Shown here piece after piece: positions 1 to 9,070 of a stretch of 64,000 nt of DNA. The stretch is from Acaryochloris sp. CCMEE 5410 (lineage in GTDB: Bacteria; Cyanobacteriota; Cyanobacteriia; Thermosynechococcales; Thermosynechococcaceae). The translations under genes and the position numbers were made by a program. Under the pieces are notes generated by a model. That model was not told where the DNA came from, did no database searches, and saw only the letters and a program-made list of their open reading frames with translations. The stretch covers positions 1,364,001 through 1,428,000 of the forward strand of contig NZ_AFEJ02000001.1 of assembly GCF_000238775.2 (NCBI RefSeq). Direction: 5' to 3'. Position 1 is the first letter of the stretch, and every line of letters begins with the position of its first letter.

Positions 1-101
1 AATATACCAATTCTTTTTTTGGCTTTGCAATAATCTGCCTGATATTCCTCTTGCTTATAGGGCCGAATGACATAACCTGATGGGATAGATTTCCTTTTCA
101 T
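1..101 (-). CDS. Possible GNAT acetyltransferase, N-terminal part only (runs off the left edge)
   Basis: Reading leftward from an ATG at 99-101 gives 33 codons that stay open to the window edge. The start contains GYVIRPYKQEEY; a short polar leader followed by I-R-P and a run of charged residues is how many GNAT N-acetyltransferases begin. The acetyl-CoA binding loop that would settle the family lies outside the window. This is inference from a short stretch; a chance open frame is possible. Confidence 0.3.
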   Translation of the reverse strand, partial: MKRKSIPSGYVIRPYKQEEYQADYCKAKKRIGI

Positions 102-211
102 ATGCTGTCGACTTCAGACTCTATAATCATGCGATCAAAAGAGGTTCCACGAATTACCCAATACTCCAAGCTCGCTAAAGCTAAATGACTTGGGCAGACA
201 GTTAGCCTATC

Positions 212-1354
212 GGGAGCATGTCACCTTTGCAGATTGTTTTGAAATCGTTCAGGATACAAGTGTTGCCCAGAAGTCTTCATCAATGAACTCCGAAAAAGCA
301 GCTCAACTCAAAGTCCATCTTGATGCGATAGCCCAATTACTGTACGAAGAAAGCGATCCAGAGAACCTGAAGACGCTAGAAGGTATTGAGATGACGGTGC
401 GTCAGCAATTCAGACCCATGTCAGTCCCGAACTCGGTCATTTTTATCCGCACAGCTACTGGCACAGCAGCAGGCCGCAACCGACGCCTGAAAAGCACCTT
501 GGGCGTTCTAAGCATTACAACTCAACAGGCACAGCATCTAGCCGTTTCCCCCTATCGTCAAATCAGTCCTCATTTAGAGAATTGTTGCTTGCGCATCAGT
601 GCCAATGTCTCCTATGCTCAACTGCTAAAGATGTGGCTTATTTAACTGGGATTCAGGTACCAGCCAAAACCCAGCAGCGATTGGTGCATCAACAACGGTT
701 TCCTACCCCCCAGGCTCATGAAGCTTTAACCGAAGTGAGTGTAGATGGTGGCAAAGTGCGCATCCGCACCCCTTTAGGACACCCTTGTCAGTGGAAAGAC
801 TATAAAACCCTGGCAACGCATGTGGGACTCATCGCGGATTATCACAATAATGCCCGGCTCATTGACTGGACTCACCAGCAACCGTTAGCCTCTCCACTGA
901 CTTGTTTAGGGGATGGTCATGATGGCATTTGGAATATCATTCGTCAGCTGAGCATACCTGAGCAACGGCGAGAGATTCTGGACTGGTACCATCTGGTGGA
1001 AAATCTTCATAAGGTCGGTGGGTCCCTCAAACGTCTGCACCAGGCTGAGCAGCTCTTATGGCAGGGGAAGGTTGATGAAACCTTGGCTCTATTTGAGTCA
1101 TTGAAGAAAAGCAGGCCCAAGTCTTTTGCAACTATGTTCGCAAACATCGGCATCGGATCGTCAATTATGACTATTACCAGAGTGAGCAAATCTGCTCTAT
1201 TGGGTCTGGGGCTGTTGAATCTGCTATCAAGCAGATTAGTCGCAGAGTCAAAATTTCAGGGGCGCAGTGGAATGAAAGTAATGTCCCGCAAGTGCTGGCA
1301 CATCGGTGTGCTTACCTCAATGGCTTAATTGGAATGCAAAGGTGACATGCTCCC
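212..1354 (+). mobile_element. ISKra4-type insertion sequence with intact ends and 9-bp target duplication
   Basis: The element is bounded by perfect 20-bp inverted repeats, GGGAGCATGTCACCTTTGCA at 212-231 and its reverse complement at 1335-1354. The direct repeat TAGCCTATC flanks it at 203-211 and 1355-1363, a 9-bp target duplication. It holds one transposase gene, broken by frameshifts (separate entry). At 1143 bp it is short for the family. Ends and duplication are still perfect while the transposase has decayed, so it can probably move only if a related transposase acts in trans. I could not recognise the interrupted sequence on either side. Confidence 0.9.
283..1345 (+). pseudogene. ISKra4-family transposase, frameshifted
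   Basis: Translation from ATG 283 gives the family's N-terminal region (MNSEKAAQLKVHLDAI), and later segments give SPHLENCCLRISANVSYAQ, then VDGGKVRIRTPLGHP, GDGHDGIWNI and SGAQWNESNVPQVLAHR, which I recognise as ISKra4-type transposase. These lie in different frames. Breaks fall near 410-470, near 625 (after the SYAQ segment) and near 1130, where the catalytic tail (IGSGAVESAIKQI) continues in another frame to a TGA at 1343-1345. Some family members use one programmed frameshift, but three breaks point to decay. Confidence 0.8.
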
Positions 1355-1606
1355 TAGCCTATCGGATAGGATAAAACAAACATAAGTCGATGAAGTGGTC
1401 CAGAAACTTGAGCTTTTGGGAAATGCACGAAACCACATTGAGTGTAGAAAGGGATTTAGCTTTTTACCTGCTTTAATAAAACTGCTACTCGACATCTATT
1501 ATCGACCTATTCAAAGAGCTGGTCTGGAATAATTTAAGCGATTGCAGATGAATGCCCACGCATAAGTATATTGATGCATATAATAGTGACAACTCCATCA
1601 ATCCAT

Positions 1607-2443
1607 TCATACTGCAACACCGCTAACAAAATCTAAAGTTAAGTCAGATAATACCTGACAACATTTCGTGGGGAGTTGATGATCTGCACCTGGAATAACA
1701 TGCAATGTTGCGTTAGAAATGTTCGCTTCAAGGTGTTTCCCAAATTCAACTGGAATTGTTTCGTCTGACTCGCCGCAAATAATGAACGTTGGAGAATGAA
1801 TGTTTTTTGCAACCTCATGAATCAGTTCATCGCTAATTTCTAGGCGAAATGCTCTTTGTATCCAGGCTTGAAAGACAGGATCATGCAAAAACCTCTCTCT
1901 AATAAACTTGATCTCCTGTACTAGATTTCCAGCCCCTGTCAATTTCAACACAGGGGAGACTAAGCTAATTAACCAATCAACAACTGGTGTTTCCCAAGAG
2001 AAAGGGACGAGTATACGATACGGTTCCAGATATTCTCCAACGCCTGCAGGAGCTAACAGAACAAGACCTAACACTGACTCAGAGGCAGCAAGTTCTAAAC
2101 GGGATGCGGTCCAACTCCCTAAAGAATGGCCAACAACAAAGAAACGCTCAATCCCCAGCGTTTCCATAAATTTCTTAGCAAAAGCGACCTGTGAATCAAC
2201 TTTATATTCAATCTCTAACTTAGAAGAACGGCCAAAACCTAACAGATCCAGGCTGATACAGCGATATTTATCTTTAAGGTTCGTGATGATACCTTCCCAG
2301 ACCATTGCATCTGAGAAAAAACCATGAAGGAATAAAATGGCTGGGCCATTCCCGATGTCAATATATGCTGCACTGACGTTACTTTTAGGTTTTCCTTCAA
2401 CACTGAGTTCGAATGAGATATGAGATTTTTTCAGGTCAACCAT
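1607..2443 (-). CDS. Alpha/beta-fold hydrolase
   Basis: A 278-residue protein with the complete catalytic layout of the alpha/beta hydrolase fold: an oxyanion-hole segment LFLHGFFSDAMVW near residue 40, nucleophile elbow GHSLGSW near residue 106, an acid in CGESDETIP and a histidine in PGADHQLP near the C-terminus. Relatives include small esterases, haloperoxidase-like and meta-cleavage hydrolases. There is no signal peptide, so it is probably cytoplasmic. The substrate cannot be read from the sequence. It stands alone between an insertion sequence and the STAND gene on the other strand. Confidence 0.85.
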   Translation of the reverse strand: MVDLKKSHISFELSVEGKPKSNVSAAYIDIGNGPAILFLHGFFSDAMVWEGIITNLKDKYRCISLDLLGFGRSSKLEIEYKVDSQVAFAKKFMETLGIERFFVVGHSLGSWTASRLELAASESVLGLVLLAPAGVGEYLEPYRILVPFSWETPVVDWLISLVSPVLKLTGAGNLVQEIKFIRERFLHDPVFQAWIQRAFRLEISDELIHEVAKNIHSPTFIICGESDETIPVEFGKHLEANISNATLHVIPGADHQLPTKCCQVLSDLTLDFVSGVAV

Positions 2444-2816
2444 TACCTACCGTAATTCGACTATTTTGTGATGCGAGACCATTTCTGCCAACTGTCAAGG
2501 GGCCACCGCTAGGGACAATGGACTTTAACATTTCAGATGCTGCCTGATTAAACCACCTTTCCCCTTCCATTTAAGGGATTTCTTAGAAGCATTCAACTTC
2601 TGTGGGTACTTTCTATAATTTGCCTGCGAATGCAGTCCAGCAAATTTACCAGCATTCGCCCCTCTTCCAAACCATGGTTCAGCCGCTGAATTCATAGGTA
2701 TAGGTAGTAGAGCTGCTTATGAAATGGGCAATCCGGTTGACTTGGAAATAGTGGAAGCCACGCCCCAGTGAATGGGTATACCCTGGTGTTTGAAGGGAAT
2801 TGTTGTGCGATCGCAA
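2444..2816. other. Intergenic region between divergent genes
   Basis: These 373 bases separate the hydrolase start from the STAND gene start, which point away from each other, so promoters for both should lie here. I see no RNA gene, strong hairpin or recognisable coding remnant. A HIP1 octamer GCGATCGC sits at 2807-2814, immediately before the preferred ATG of the STAND gene. Confidence 0.6.
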
Positions 2817-5800
2817 ATGCCGCAATCACCACAAAGGCGAAGACGAGGCGTTGTTCTAACCAGCATTGGCTTAGAGCGGTTACAAGCCGCCATCCAGGAC
2901 AGCGAAGCCCAGGACAATCAGGAAGTTCGCTATACCCTGCAAGACCTCAGCGACCGCACCCAGCTCGATGCCAAAACCGTTGCCAAAGTCCTCGACGGAG
3001 AAGTGGGGCTAGATAAACGCACCCTGTCGTTATTCTTTACTGCTTTTGAGTTACCCCTACAAGACGAAGACTTTCGCCGTCCTGGAGCAAAGCCTAGGCC
3101 AGACAAAGCCCTGGCAAATTCAGTATCCACTGATCACCGACTAGATTTAGGGGAAGCGGTCGATATTTCCAACTTCTATGGCCGCATTCAAGAACTCGCC
3201 ACTCTTAGTCAGTGGCTGAGCAATGAACGTTGTCAGCTCGTGGCTCTGCTAGGCATCGGCGGCATCGGCAAAACCTCCCTGTCAGTAAAGCTGGTTAAAC
3301 ATCTGCACCCTGAGTTTGAAGCAGTCGTATGGCGCTCGGTGCGCCATGGCCCCAAAACCGAAGACTTGCTGGTGGATATTTTGCAATCCCTCGATCCAGA
3401 GCTGACCCGCATTAGCCCACCCCAAACCCTGCTTTCGCAATTAATGGCCTACCTGCGGCAGCATCGCTGTTTATTGGTGTTGGATAACTGGGAGACGCTA
3501 CTGGAGAGTGGCGCTGACAATACTCACCCCCAAGCGGGCCAACATAAACCGAACTATCAAGGCTATGAAACGTTGTTGCGATCGCTCGGGGAAACCCCTC
3601 ATCAAAGTTGCCTGGTGATCACCAGCCGCGAGAAGCCCGCCACCCTCGCTGAATTAGAAGGCCCCACCGTGCGGGCCTTAGCCATGGCCGGACTGGAACC
3701 GGAAAAGGCCTTGCCCTTGCTCACCCAAAAAGGGCTAACGGGGGATATAGATGCCTTTCAACAATTGATCCAGTTTTACGAAGGCCACCCTTTGGGCCTC
3801 AAGATTGTCGCCACCGCCATTCAAGATATTTTTGCTGGAGACGTTCAAGCTTTTTTAGCAGAAGGCATCACCATCTTTAACGGCCTACGCATCCTCCTCG
3901 ATCAGCAGTTTCAGCGCCTGTCTCCTCTAGAGCAGGACGTCATGTATTGGCTAGCGATTAATCGCGCCCCCTTGACCTTGGCGGACCTGCGCCATGACCT
4001 GGTGTTTCCTGTAGCGATGCCCAAATTACTGGAAGCCATGGAGGCTCTACGGCGGCGATCATTATGCGTGGTGATTAAGTCTGGCACGGAGTTGCCTCAA
4101 TTCACCCTGCAGCCCGTGTTGATGGAATATGTGACCCAGCGACTGATTGAAGATATTGGCCAGAGTTTTTTGCAGCCGCAGGGGGCAGAGCCCTCCCGTT
4201 TACAGAGTCATGCTCTGCTGAAAGCCCAGGCCAAAGATAGTATCCGCCACAGCCAGCGCCAGGTGATCCTGCAACCTGTGATCGATATGCTCTTATCGGA
4301 GCTACACTCTACAGCAGCCATCGCAGCCCAATTACGAGATCGATTACAGGAGCTTGCCCATTGCAAAGACTATGCCGCTGGAAATTGCCTGAATCTACTG
4401 GTGCGGCTACAGGTGGACTTAACGGGCATTGATTTGTCACACCTCTCTCTCTGGCAAGCCGATCTCCGGGACACGGCCCTGATGAAAGTAAATATGGCCG
4501 GAGCCGACCTCAAAGATACGGTCTTTGCTACCGCCTTTCCCCATGTTGCCGCCACCGCCTTTGATCCGCAGGGCAAACGATTGGCAACGGGCCATTTTGC
4601 CAACGTGATTATGCTGTGGGATGTACAGAATCCCAAGCAAGGCAGCCAAGCCATCGGCATCTTTAAAGGTCATCAGAATAATGTATGGTCCGTGGCCTTT
4701 AGTGTCGATGGCTCCATTCTGGCCAGCGCCAGCGAGGATCAAACGATTCGGCTCTGGCAGGTGGACACAGGACAATGCTTAAGCATCTTCACTGGCCATA
4801 CCGACTGCGTCCGTTCGGTAGTCATGCATCCCGATGGCCAGCGGTTAATCAGCGCTGGGGAAGATCGGACCTGGCGTATTTGGGATTTGCAAACGGGAGA
4901 CTGTTTACAATCCACCCCAGGTCACGAGCAAGGAATCTGGGAAATCGCCCTTAGCCCCGATGGCCATACCCTCGCCAGTGCTAGTCATGATGCCACGGTC
5001 AAACTCTGGGACTTAGAAACAGGGCGCTGTCTGCGCACCCTAAAGGGTCATACGGATTGGCTGCGGACGGTGGCCTTTAGTGACGATGGTCAGTGGTTGG
5101 TGAGTGGAGGATGCGATCGCACCCTCCGTATCTGGAAAGTTAGCTCTGGTCAATGCGTCCAAATCCTTACTCCCCATACCCAGGCTATCTTTTCCGCATC
5201 GTTTTTGCCTCATCGCTCTGTTGTCGCGAGTGCGGGACTCGACAGCACCATTTGCATCACTGATCTAGAAACGGGCATTTGCCAGCGCCGCCTGCTCGGA
5301 CACCATAGCTGTATCAATAGTGTCACCTGCCACCCCCAGGGCAACCTGTTAGCCAGTGGGGGCGATGAACCCATGATTCGGTTATATGACTTAACCACAG
5401 GACAAGCCCTGCAATCCTGGCGGGCACAAGTCAATAGCACCTTGAGCATTCGCCATAGCCCGGATGGCCAGACGATAGTAAGTGGGAGTACAGATGGGGC
5501 GATTCGCTTCTGGCAGGTGGCAACCGGCACCTATCAAACCTACTGGCAACATCAGGGCTGGGTCTATGGACTCACCTTCCATCCCCAGGGGCATCTACTG
5601 GCGAGCGCAGGCAATGATCAGCAAATTCGGCTTTGGGATGTCGCCACCAAAGAAGTCCTACAGGTCTTGCCCGGCCATGGAGCCACCATCGCTTCCCTCG
5701 CCTTTAGCCCCGATGGTCAGTGGCTAGCGAGTGGCAGTTGGGATGGCACCTGGCGACTCTGGGACGTTGCCAAGGGGCAGATGGTTCAGGCCATCCCCGG

Positions 5801-6398
5801 ACACTTTGTCAGCGGCTTAAGCTGGAGCCCCAATAGTCAACAGATCGCTATTGGTTCCTTTGATGCCCATGTGCAAATTTATGATGTGCCGTCTGCCACC
5901 TTATCCCAAACCTTGGTTGGGCACCCGTTTTGGGCTTGGTATGTGACCTGGAGTCCCCTGGGCGATCGCATAGCCACAGGTGGAGCCGATCAGACCCTCC
6001 GCATCTGGGATGTAGACTCTGGAGAATGTCTCCATGTCCTCACAGACCATACGGACTGGGTGATGGGGGTCGCCTTTAGTCCCGATGGCCAAACCGTGGC
6101 CAGCTGTAGCAAAGATGAAACGGCCCGATTATGGTCGGTGGAAACGGGGCAATGTCTGGCTAAGCTATCTGGACATCCGAGTTGGGTCACGGCGGTTGAG
6201 TATAGTCCCGACGGTCAAACTTTAGTGACGGGGAGTAGCGATTTGGAACTCAGATTTTGGGATGTGCAGACTGGAACTTGCCGGGAGACTTGGCGGGCCG
6301 CTCGCCTCTGTGAAGGCTTAAACCTTACTAACTGCCAAAACTTAACGCCTCCCCAACAAGAAATGCTCGCATTCCTCGGCGCAATTAGTCAGTCTTGA
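2817..6398 (+). CDS. STAND ATPase: HTH-like domain, NB-ARC, pentapeptide segment, 14 WD40 repeats
   Basis: A large signal-transduction ATPase of about 1193 residues from ATG 2817; an upstream in-frame start at 2772 is possible, but the segment from MPQSPQRRRR matches how I expect relatives to begin. Residues 1-90 look like a helix-turn-helix-type domain (LSDRTQLDAKTVAKVLDG). The NB-ARC ATPase follows, with Walker A GIGGIGKT near 146-153, LLVLDNWE as Walker B, and the ITSREKP sensor motif. A pentapeptide-like segment (LWQADLRDTALMK) links to 14 WD40 units, enough for two seven-bladed propellers, and a tail (LTPPQQEMLAFLGA) common in such proteins. By family knowledge, ligand binding to the repeats triggers nucleotide-dependent oligomerisation; related STAND proteins act in signalling, cell death or phage defence. 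The effector is unclear: no nuclease, protease or TIR motif is visible. Confidence 0.9.
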   Translation: MPQSPQRRRRGVVLTSIGLERLQAAIQDSEAQDNQEVRYTLQDLSDRTQLDAKTVAKVLDGEVGLDKRTLSLFFTAFELPLQDEDFRRPGAKPRPDKALANSVSTDHRLDLGEAVDISNFYGRIQELATLSQWLSNERCQLVALLGIGGIGKTSLSVKLVKHLHPEFEAVVWRSVRHGPKTEDLLVDILQSLDPELTRISPPQTLLSQLMAYLRQHRCLLVLDNWETLLESGADNTHPQAGQHKPNYQGYETLLRSLGETPHQSCLVITSREKPATLAELEGPTVRALAMAGLEPEKALPLLTQKGLTGDIDAFQQLIQFYEGHPLGLKIVATAIQDIFAGDVQAFLAEGITIFNGLRILLDQQFQRLSPLEQDVMYWLAINRAPLTLADLRHDLVFPVAMPKLLEAMEALRRRSLCVVIKSGTELPQFTLQPVLMEYVTQRLIEDIGQSFLQPQGAEPSRLQSHALLKAQAKDSIRHSQRQVILQPVIDMLLSELHSTAAIAAQLRDRLQELAHCKDYAAGNCLNLLVRLQVDLTGIDLSHLSLWQADLRDTALMKVNMAGADLKDTVFATAFPHVAATAFDPQGKRLATGHFANVIMLWDVQNPKQGSQAIGIFKGHQNNVWSVAFSVDGSILASASEDQTIRLWQVDTGQCLSIFTGHTDCVRSVVMHPDGQRLISAGEDRTWRIWDLQTGDCLQSTPGHEQGIWEIALSPDGHTLASASHDATVKLWDLETGRCLRTLKGHTDWLRTVAFSDDGQWLVSGGCDRTLRIWKVSSGQCVQILTPHTQAIFSASFLPHRSVVASAGLDSTICITDLETGICQRRLLGHHSCINSVTCHPQGNLLASGGDEPMIRLYDLTTGQALQSWRAQVNSTLSIRHSPDGQTIVSGSTDGAIRFWQVATGTYQTYWQHQGWVYGLTFHPQGHLLASAGNDQQIRLWDVATKEVLQVLPGHGATIASLAFSPDGQWLASGSWDGTWRLWDVAKGQMVQAIPGHFVSGLSWSPNSQQIAIGSFDAHVQIYDVPSATLSQTLVGHPFWAWYVTWSPLGDRIATGGADQTLRIWDVDSGECLHVLTDHTDWVMGVAFSPDGQTVASCSKDETARLWSVETGQCLAKLSGHPSWVTAVEYSPDGQTLVTGSSDLELRFWDVQTGTCRETWRAARLCEGLNLTNCQNLTPPQQEMLAFLGAISQS

Positions 6399-6424
6399 TC
6401 CTGCTCCACGACGTTAGCGATGCC

Positions 6425-7273
6425 ATGTCTTCTTCACCTGATACACTTCAACGCACCCTTAATGCACCTATATTTGCCAGCCCTGGTTTAGGGTTTGTCT
6501 TTGAGCATTGTCAACAGCCCCGAACCCAATTACCAGAATGTGCCAATGCCGATCATGCCCTCTGTATCGTTCAATCTCATCCTGGCCAAACGCGAATTAC
6601 CGTTAATCACCAGCAGCAACGCCAGGTGGCCCGACCGGGAGAAGTTTGGCTGTTACCCGCCCAGCAGATCACCCAAAGTCAATGGGATGGAAATTTAGAC
6701 TATTTTCGCTTGTTGATTTGTCCCCAGTGGTTAAGGGAGTTGGCCCATGATGAGACGGGGGTTCAGCAATACGCACTAGATTTACAGCTACAAGTCCTCG
6801 ATCCACTGCTGTTTCAAATTGCCTTGGCCCTGAAGACTGAACTGACTGGCTCTACCCAACCTGATTTTTTGTATGTGGAGAGTTTAAGTCATACCTTGGG
6901 ACGGCATCTGTTACGGCGTTATGCGTCCTGCTCACCCGATCTGCCCTTGCAATATTCCAAGGGAGAGTTTCAGGATGCGATCGCATATATTCACGACCAT
7001 CTCCAAGACCCAATTCGCTTAGCGGATCTGGCGAAGGTGGTACATATGAGTCCCAACTATTTTGCGGAACAGTTCAAGCAGGCAATGGGGATTTCTCCCT
7101 ACCGATACGTGACCCAATGCCGTATTCAAACAGCCCAAAGACTTCTACGTAATCAACACTTAGCTATCTCAGAAGTTGCTCATCAAGTCGGCATTGCCAA
7201 TCCCAGCCAATTTTCTCGCCTATTTCGACAGTGGACAGGAATAAGCCCCAGAACCTATAGAGCCAACCTTTGA
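6425..7273 (+). CDS. AraC-family transcriptional regulator
   Basis: A protein of 282 residues from ATG 6425; a TTG at 6395 would overlap the end of the STAND gene by 4 bases and add ten residues. The C-terminal hundred residues hold two helix-turn-helix units of the AraC/XylS type, LADLAKVVHMSPNYFAEQFK and ISEVAHQVGIANPSQFSRLF, followed by the usual GISPRTYR ending. The N-terminal half resembles a cupin-like sensing domain (GQTRITVNHQQQRQ, then a WLLPAQQ segment). It lies 26 bases behind the STAND gene on the same strand, so the two may be co-transcribed. Its target is unknown; control of the neighbouring gene or a stress regulon is guesswork. Confidence 0.88.
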   Translation: MSSSPDTLQRTLNAPIFASPGLGFVFEHCQQPRTQLPECANADHALCIVQSHPGQTRITVNHQQQRQVARPGEVWLLPAQQITQSQWDGNLDYFRLLICPQWLRELAHDETGVQQYALDLQLQVLDPLLFQIALALKTELTGSTQPDFLYVESLSHTLGRHLLRRYASCSPDLPLQYSKGEFQDAIAYIHDHLQDPIRLADLAKVVHMSPNYFAEQFKQAMGISPYRYVTQCRIQTAQRLLRNQHLAISEVAHQVGIANPSQFSRLFRQWTGISPRTYRANL

Positions 7274-7292
7274 AGTTCTTGCTTGATCACTC

Positions 7293-7820
7293 TTGATTCA
7301 AGGGAATCAGCAGGGCGCTCTCAAAGATTGTGACCAGATGATCAGGCTCAATCCAAAGAATGTCGAAGCCTATGATCGTCGTGCCCATGTGCGCCGCTAC
7401 AGTGGGAACCCCCAAGGGGCGCTACAGGACTATCGGATGATCACGAAGATCAATCCTCGCAATTCCCGCGCCTATGAGCAAATTGCGTCCCTGAGTGAAG
7501 ATCAGAATGATATTGAGGGGGCGATTGCGGCCTATGGTCAGCTTCAATCTCTTAAACCGAATGATACGTCGGTCTATCTCAGTCGGGGACAACTGTATGA
7601 AAAACAAGAACGCTACGATGAGGCGATTGCGGACTATACCAAGTTGATTGAGTTACAGCCCTTTCAAACATCTTGGTTTATTATGCGCGGTAGCGCCAGA
7701 GAAAAGGCAGGGCAGCGTGCAGGAGCAAAGGCTGATTATCGTCAGGTGGCGAAGCTTTACCAACAGCAGGGCGATTCGTCCAGTGCCCAAGACTGGCTAG
7801 AGCGGGCGAATAAGTTGTAG
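7293..7820 (+). CDS. TPR-repeat protein, probably a 5'-truncated fragment
   Basis: The frame encodes 175 residues of tandem tetratricopeptide repeats with the usual spacing (IRLNPKNVEAYDRRA, IAAYGQLQSLKPNDTSVYLS, YDEAIADYTKLIEL). It begins at a TTG directly inside a repeat, with an in-frame stop at 7284-7286 and no convincing ribosome site. Relatives usually have a signal peptide or leading domain before the repeats. I therefore read this as the surviving 3' part of a longer gene, perhaps still expressed behind the AraC gene 19 bases upstream. TPR arrays bind protein partners; none can be named. Confidence 0.6.
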   Translation: MIQGNQQGALKDCDQMIRLNPKNVEAYDRRAHVRRYSGNPQGALQDYRMITKINPRNSRAYEQIASLSEDQNDIEGAIAAYGQLQSLKPNDTSVYLSRGQLYEKQERYDEAIADYTKLIELQPFQTSWFIMRGSAREKAGQRAGAKADYRQVAKLYQQQGDSSSAQDWLERANKL

Positions 7821-7891
7821 TTTGCAGAGCAAAAGAATTTGTGAAAGAGCATCAAGAGGGAGACGGCCTACCCCACCTGCCACAATAAAGG

Positions 7892-8800
7892 TTAGGCAAG
7901 CGTATCCATGGAATTGAACTCAAAACCAGTTGTGAGAAAAGCCCCTATTTCTGAGATCGCAACACGCCCCTCTTCCAGCACAGGTGCAAAGAGGTGGAAG
8001 CAGTGAATCATATCTGACCAAACCTTGAGCGTGACCGGGATATCGGCTAATCCAGCCTGACGCGCCAACCGCAACGCATCATCAAGCAGTACCTCAACGG
8101 CTCCAACATGTATCAAGAGTGGCGGTAACCCTGACAAGTCAGCATACAGAGGTGAGAGAAGAGGAGATCGTAAGTCTTTCCCTGGAGCGTACCAATCCGC
8201 AATGGTATCTAACAGCGGGGCCGTGACCATCAGATCTTTCTTAGCATGGCTAACCATCGTTGCACCAGTTCTCATTTGATCGCAGTAGGGTGAAATCAAA
8301 GACACGCAGGCAGGTTGTAACTCTCCCAGATCTTTGAGCGATAGCAGCAAGCCTAGGACAAGATTGCCTCCTGCCGAATCTCCAGTAACGGCGATCTGAC
8401 CAGGCTGGAATCCACGGGTGTGAATTAACCAATGGTAAGCAGTTAGGGCATCCTCTAATCCTGCTGGATAAGGGTGTTCAGGAGCCAGACGATAGTCAAT
8501 AACTAAAATACTTACGCCTGCCGCTTCTGCTAGATCGCTGGCTAGACGACGATAGGCAGGCAAAGACCCCATGATAAATCCGCCACCATGGAGATACAAA
8601 ACGATGCGATCTGATCGGCTATTTGGGTGGGTGATGAGTTCAGCCGCCATGCCATCGACATCCACCCTCTCAACCTGGGCAGTAGGATGAGGTGGCATCG
8701 ACAACCCCATGGTAAAGTTAGCCCTCATCTCAGTGGGAGTGTTTCCCCAAGAAAGACCTTGAAGCTGAGTGATAATTTGGTTCAGTTCTTGTTGACTCAT
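7892..8800 (-). CDS. Hormone-sensitive-lipase-type esterase (alpha/beta hydrolase)
   Basis: A 302-residue esterase of the HSL / acetyl-esterase group. It shows the diagnostic HGGG oxyanion motif (YLHGGGFIMGS) near residue 72, the nucleophile GDSAGG near residue 142, an acid in the VGAVEVLLDDAL region, and a C-terminal histidine in MIHCFH. The family hydrolyses short-chain esters and other carboxylic esters; the substrate here is unknown. There is no signal peptide. It follows a methyltransferase gene on the same strand, 270 bases upstream; that gap contains nothing I recognise. Confidence 0.9.
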   Translation of the reverse strand: MSQQELNQIITQLQGLSWGNTPTEMRANFTMGLSMPPHPTAQVERVDVDGMAAELITHPNSRSDRIVLYLHGGGFIMGSLPAYRRLASDLAEAAGVSILVIDYRLAPEHPYPAGLEDALTAYHWLIHTRGFQPGQIAVTGDSAGGNLVLGLLLSLKDLGELQPACVSLISPYCDQMRTGATMVSHAKKDLMVTAPLLDTIADWYAPGKDLRSPLLSPLYADLSGLPPLLIHVGAVEVLLDDALRLARQAGLADIPVTLKVWSDMIHCFHLFAPVLEEGRVAISEIGAFLTTGFEFNSMDTLA

Positions 8801-9070
8801 AGTGTTTCCTGTTTGAGATGGTCTGTGACCGACCTGAGGCCGTTACCCGACGCCCACCTAAGCTTTCCCTTCAGTGTCAATACTGTTATGGGTGGAATAG
8901 TTGGGGACTGGCTCTCCTTGTCCAGAGGGCTGAGCGGTCAAAATACCCGGTGTCGAATTCCGACGATGATCGATAACAACCAAGGTTGAAAACTGACTTG
9001 TATCTAGTAGCAAGGTAGGGGGGCGAGATTTTAGTTGGTGCTGTCCCAAGCGACAAATTTGGCACATGAT

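Noticed and set aside
1386-1532. A 48-codon open stretch right of the first insertion sequence, ending IYYRPIQRAGLE
   Set aside because: It has no start and no family resemblance; it may be a gene remnant but cannot be supported.
7422-7607. Short frames opposite the TPR and WD40 genes
   Set aside because: They are mirror frames of clearly coding repeats, with no motif or ribosome site of their own.
8858-9067. A 69-residue frame directly after the methyltransferase stop
   Set aside because: No ribosome site, low-complexity composition and no recognisable motif; treated as non-coding.
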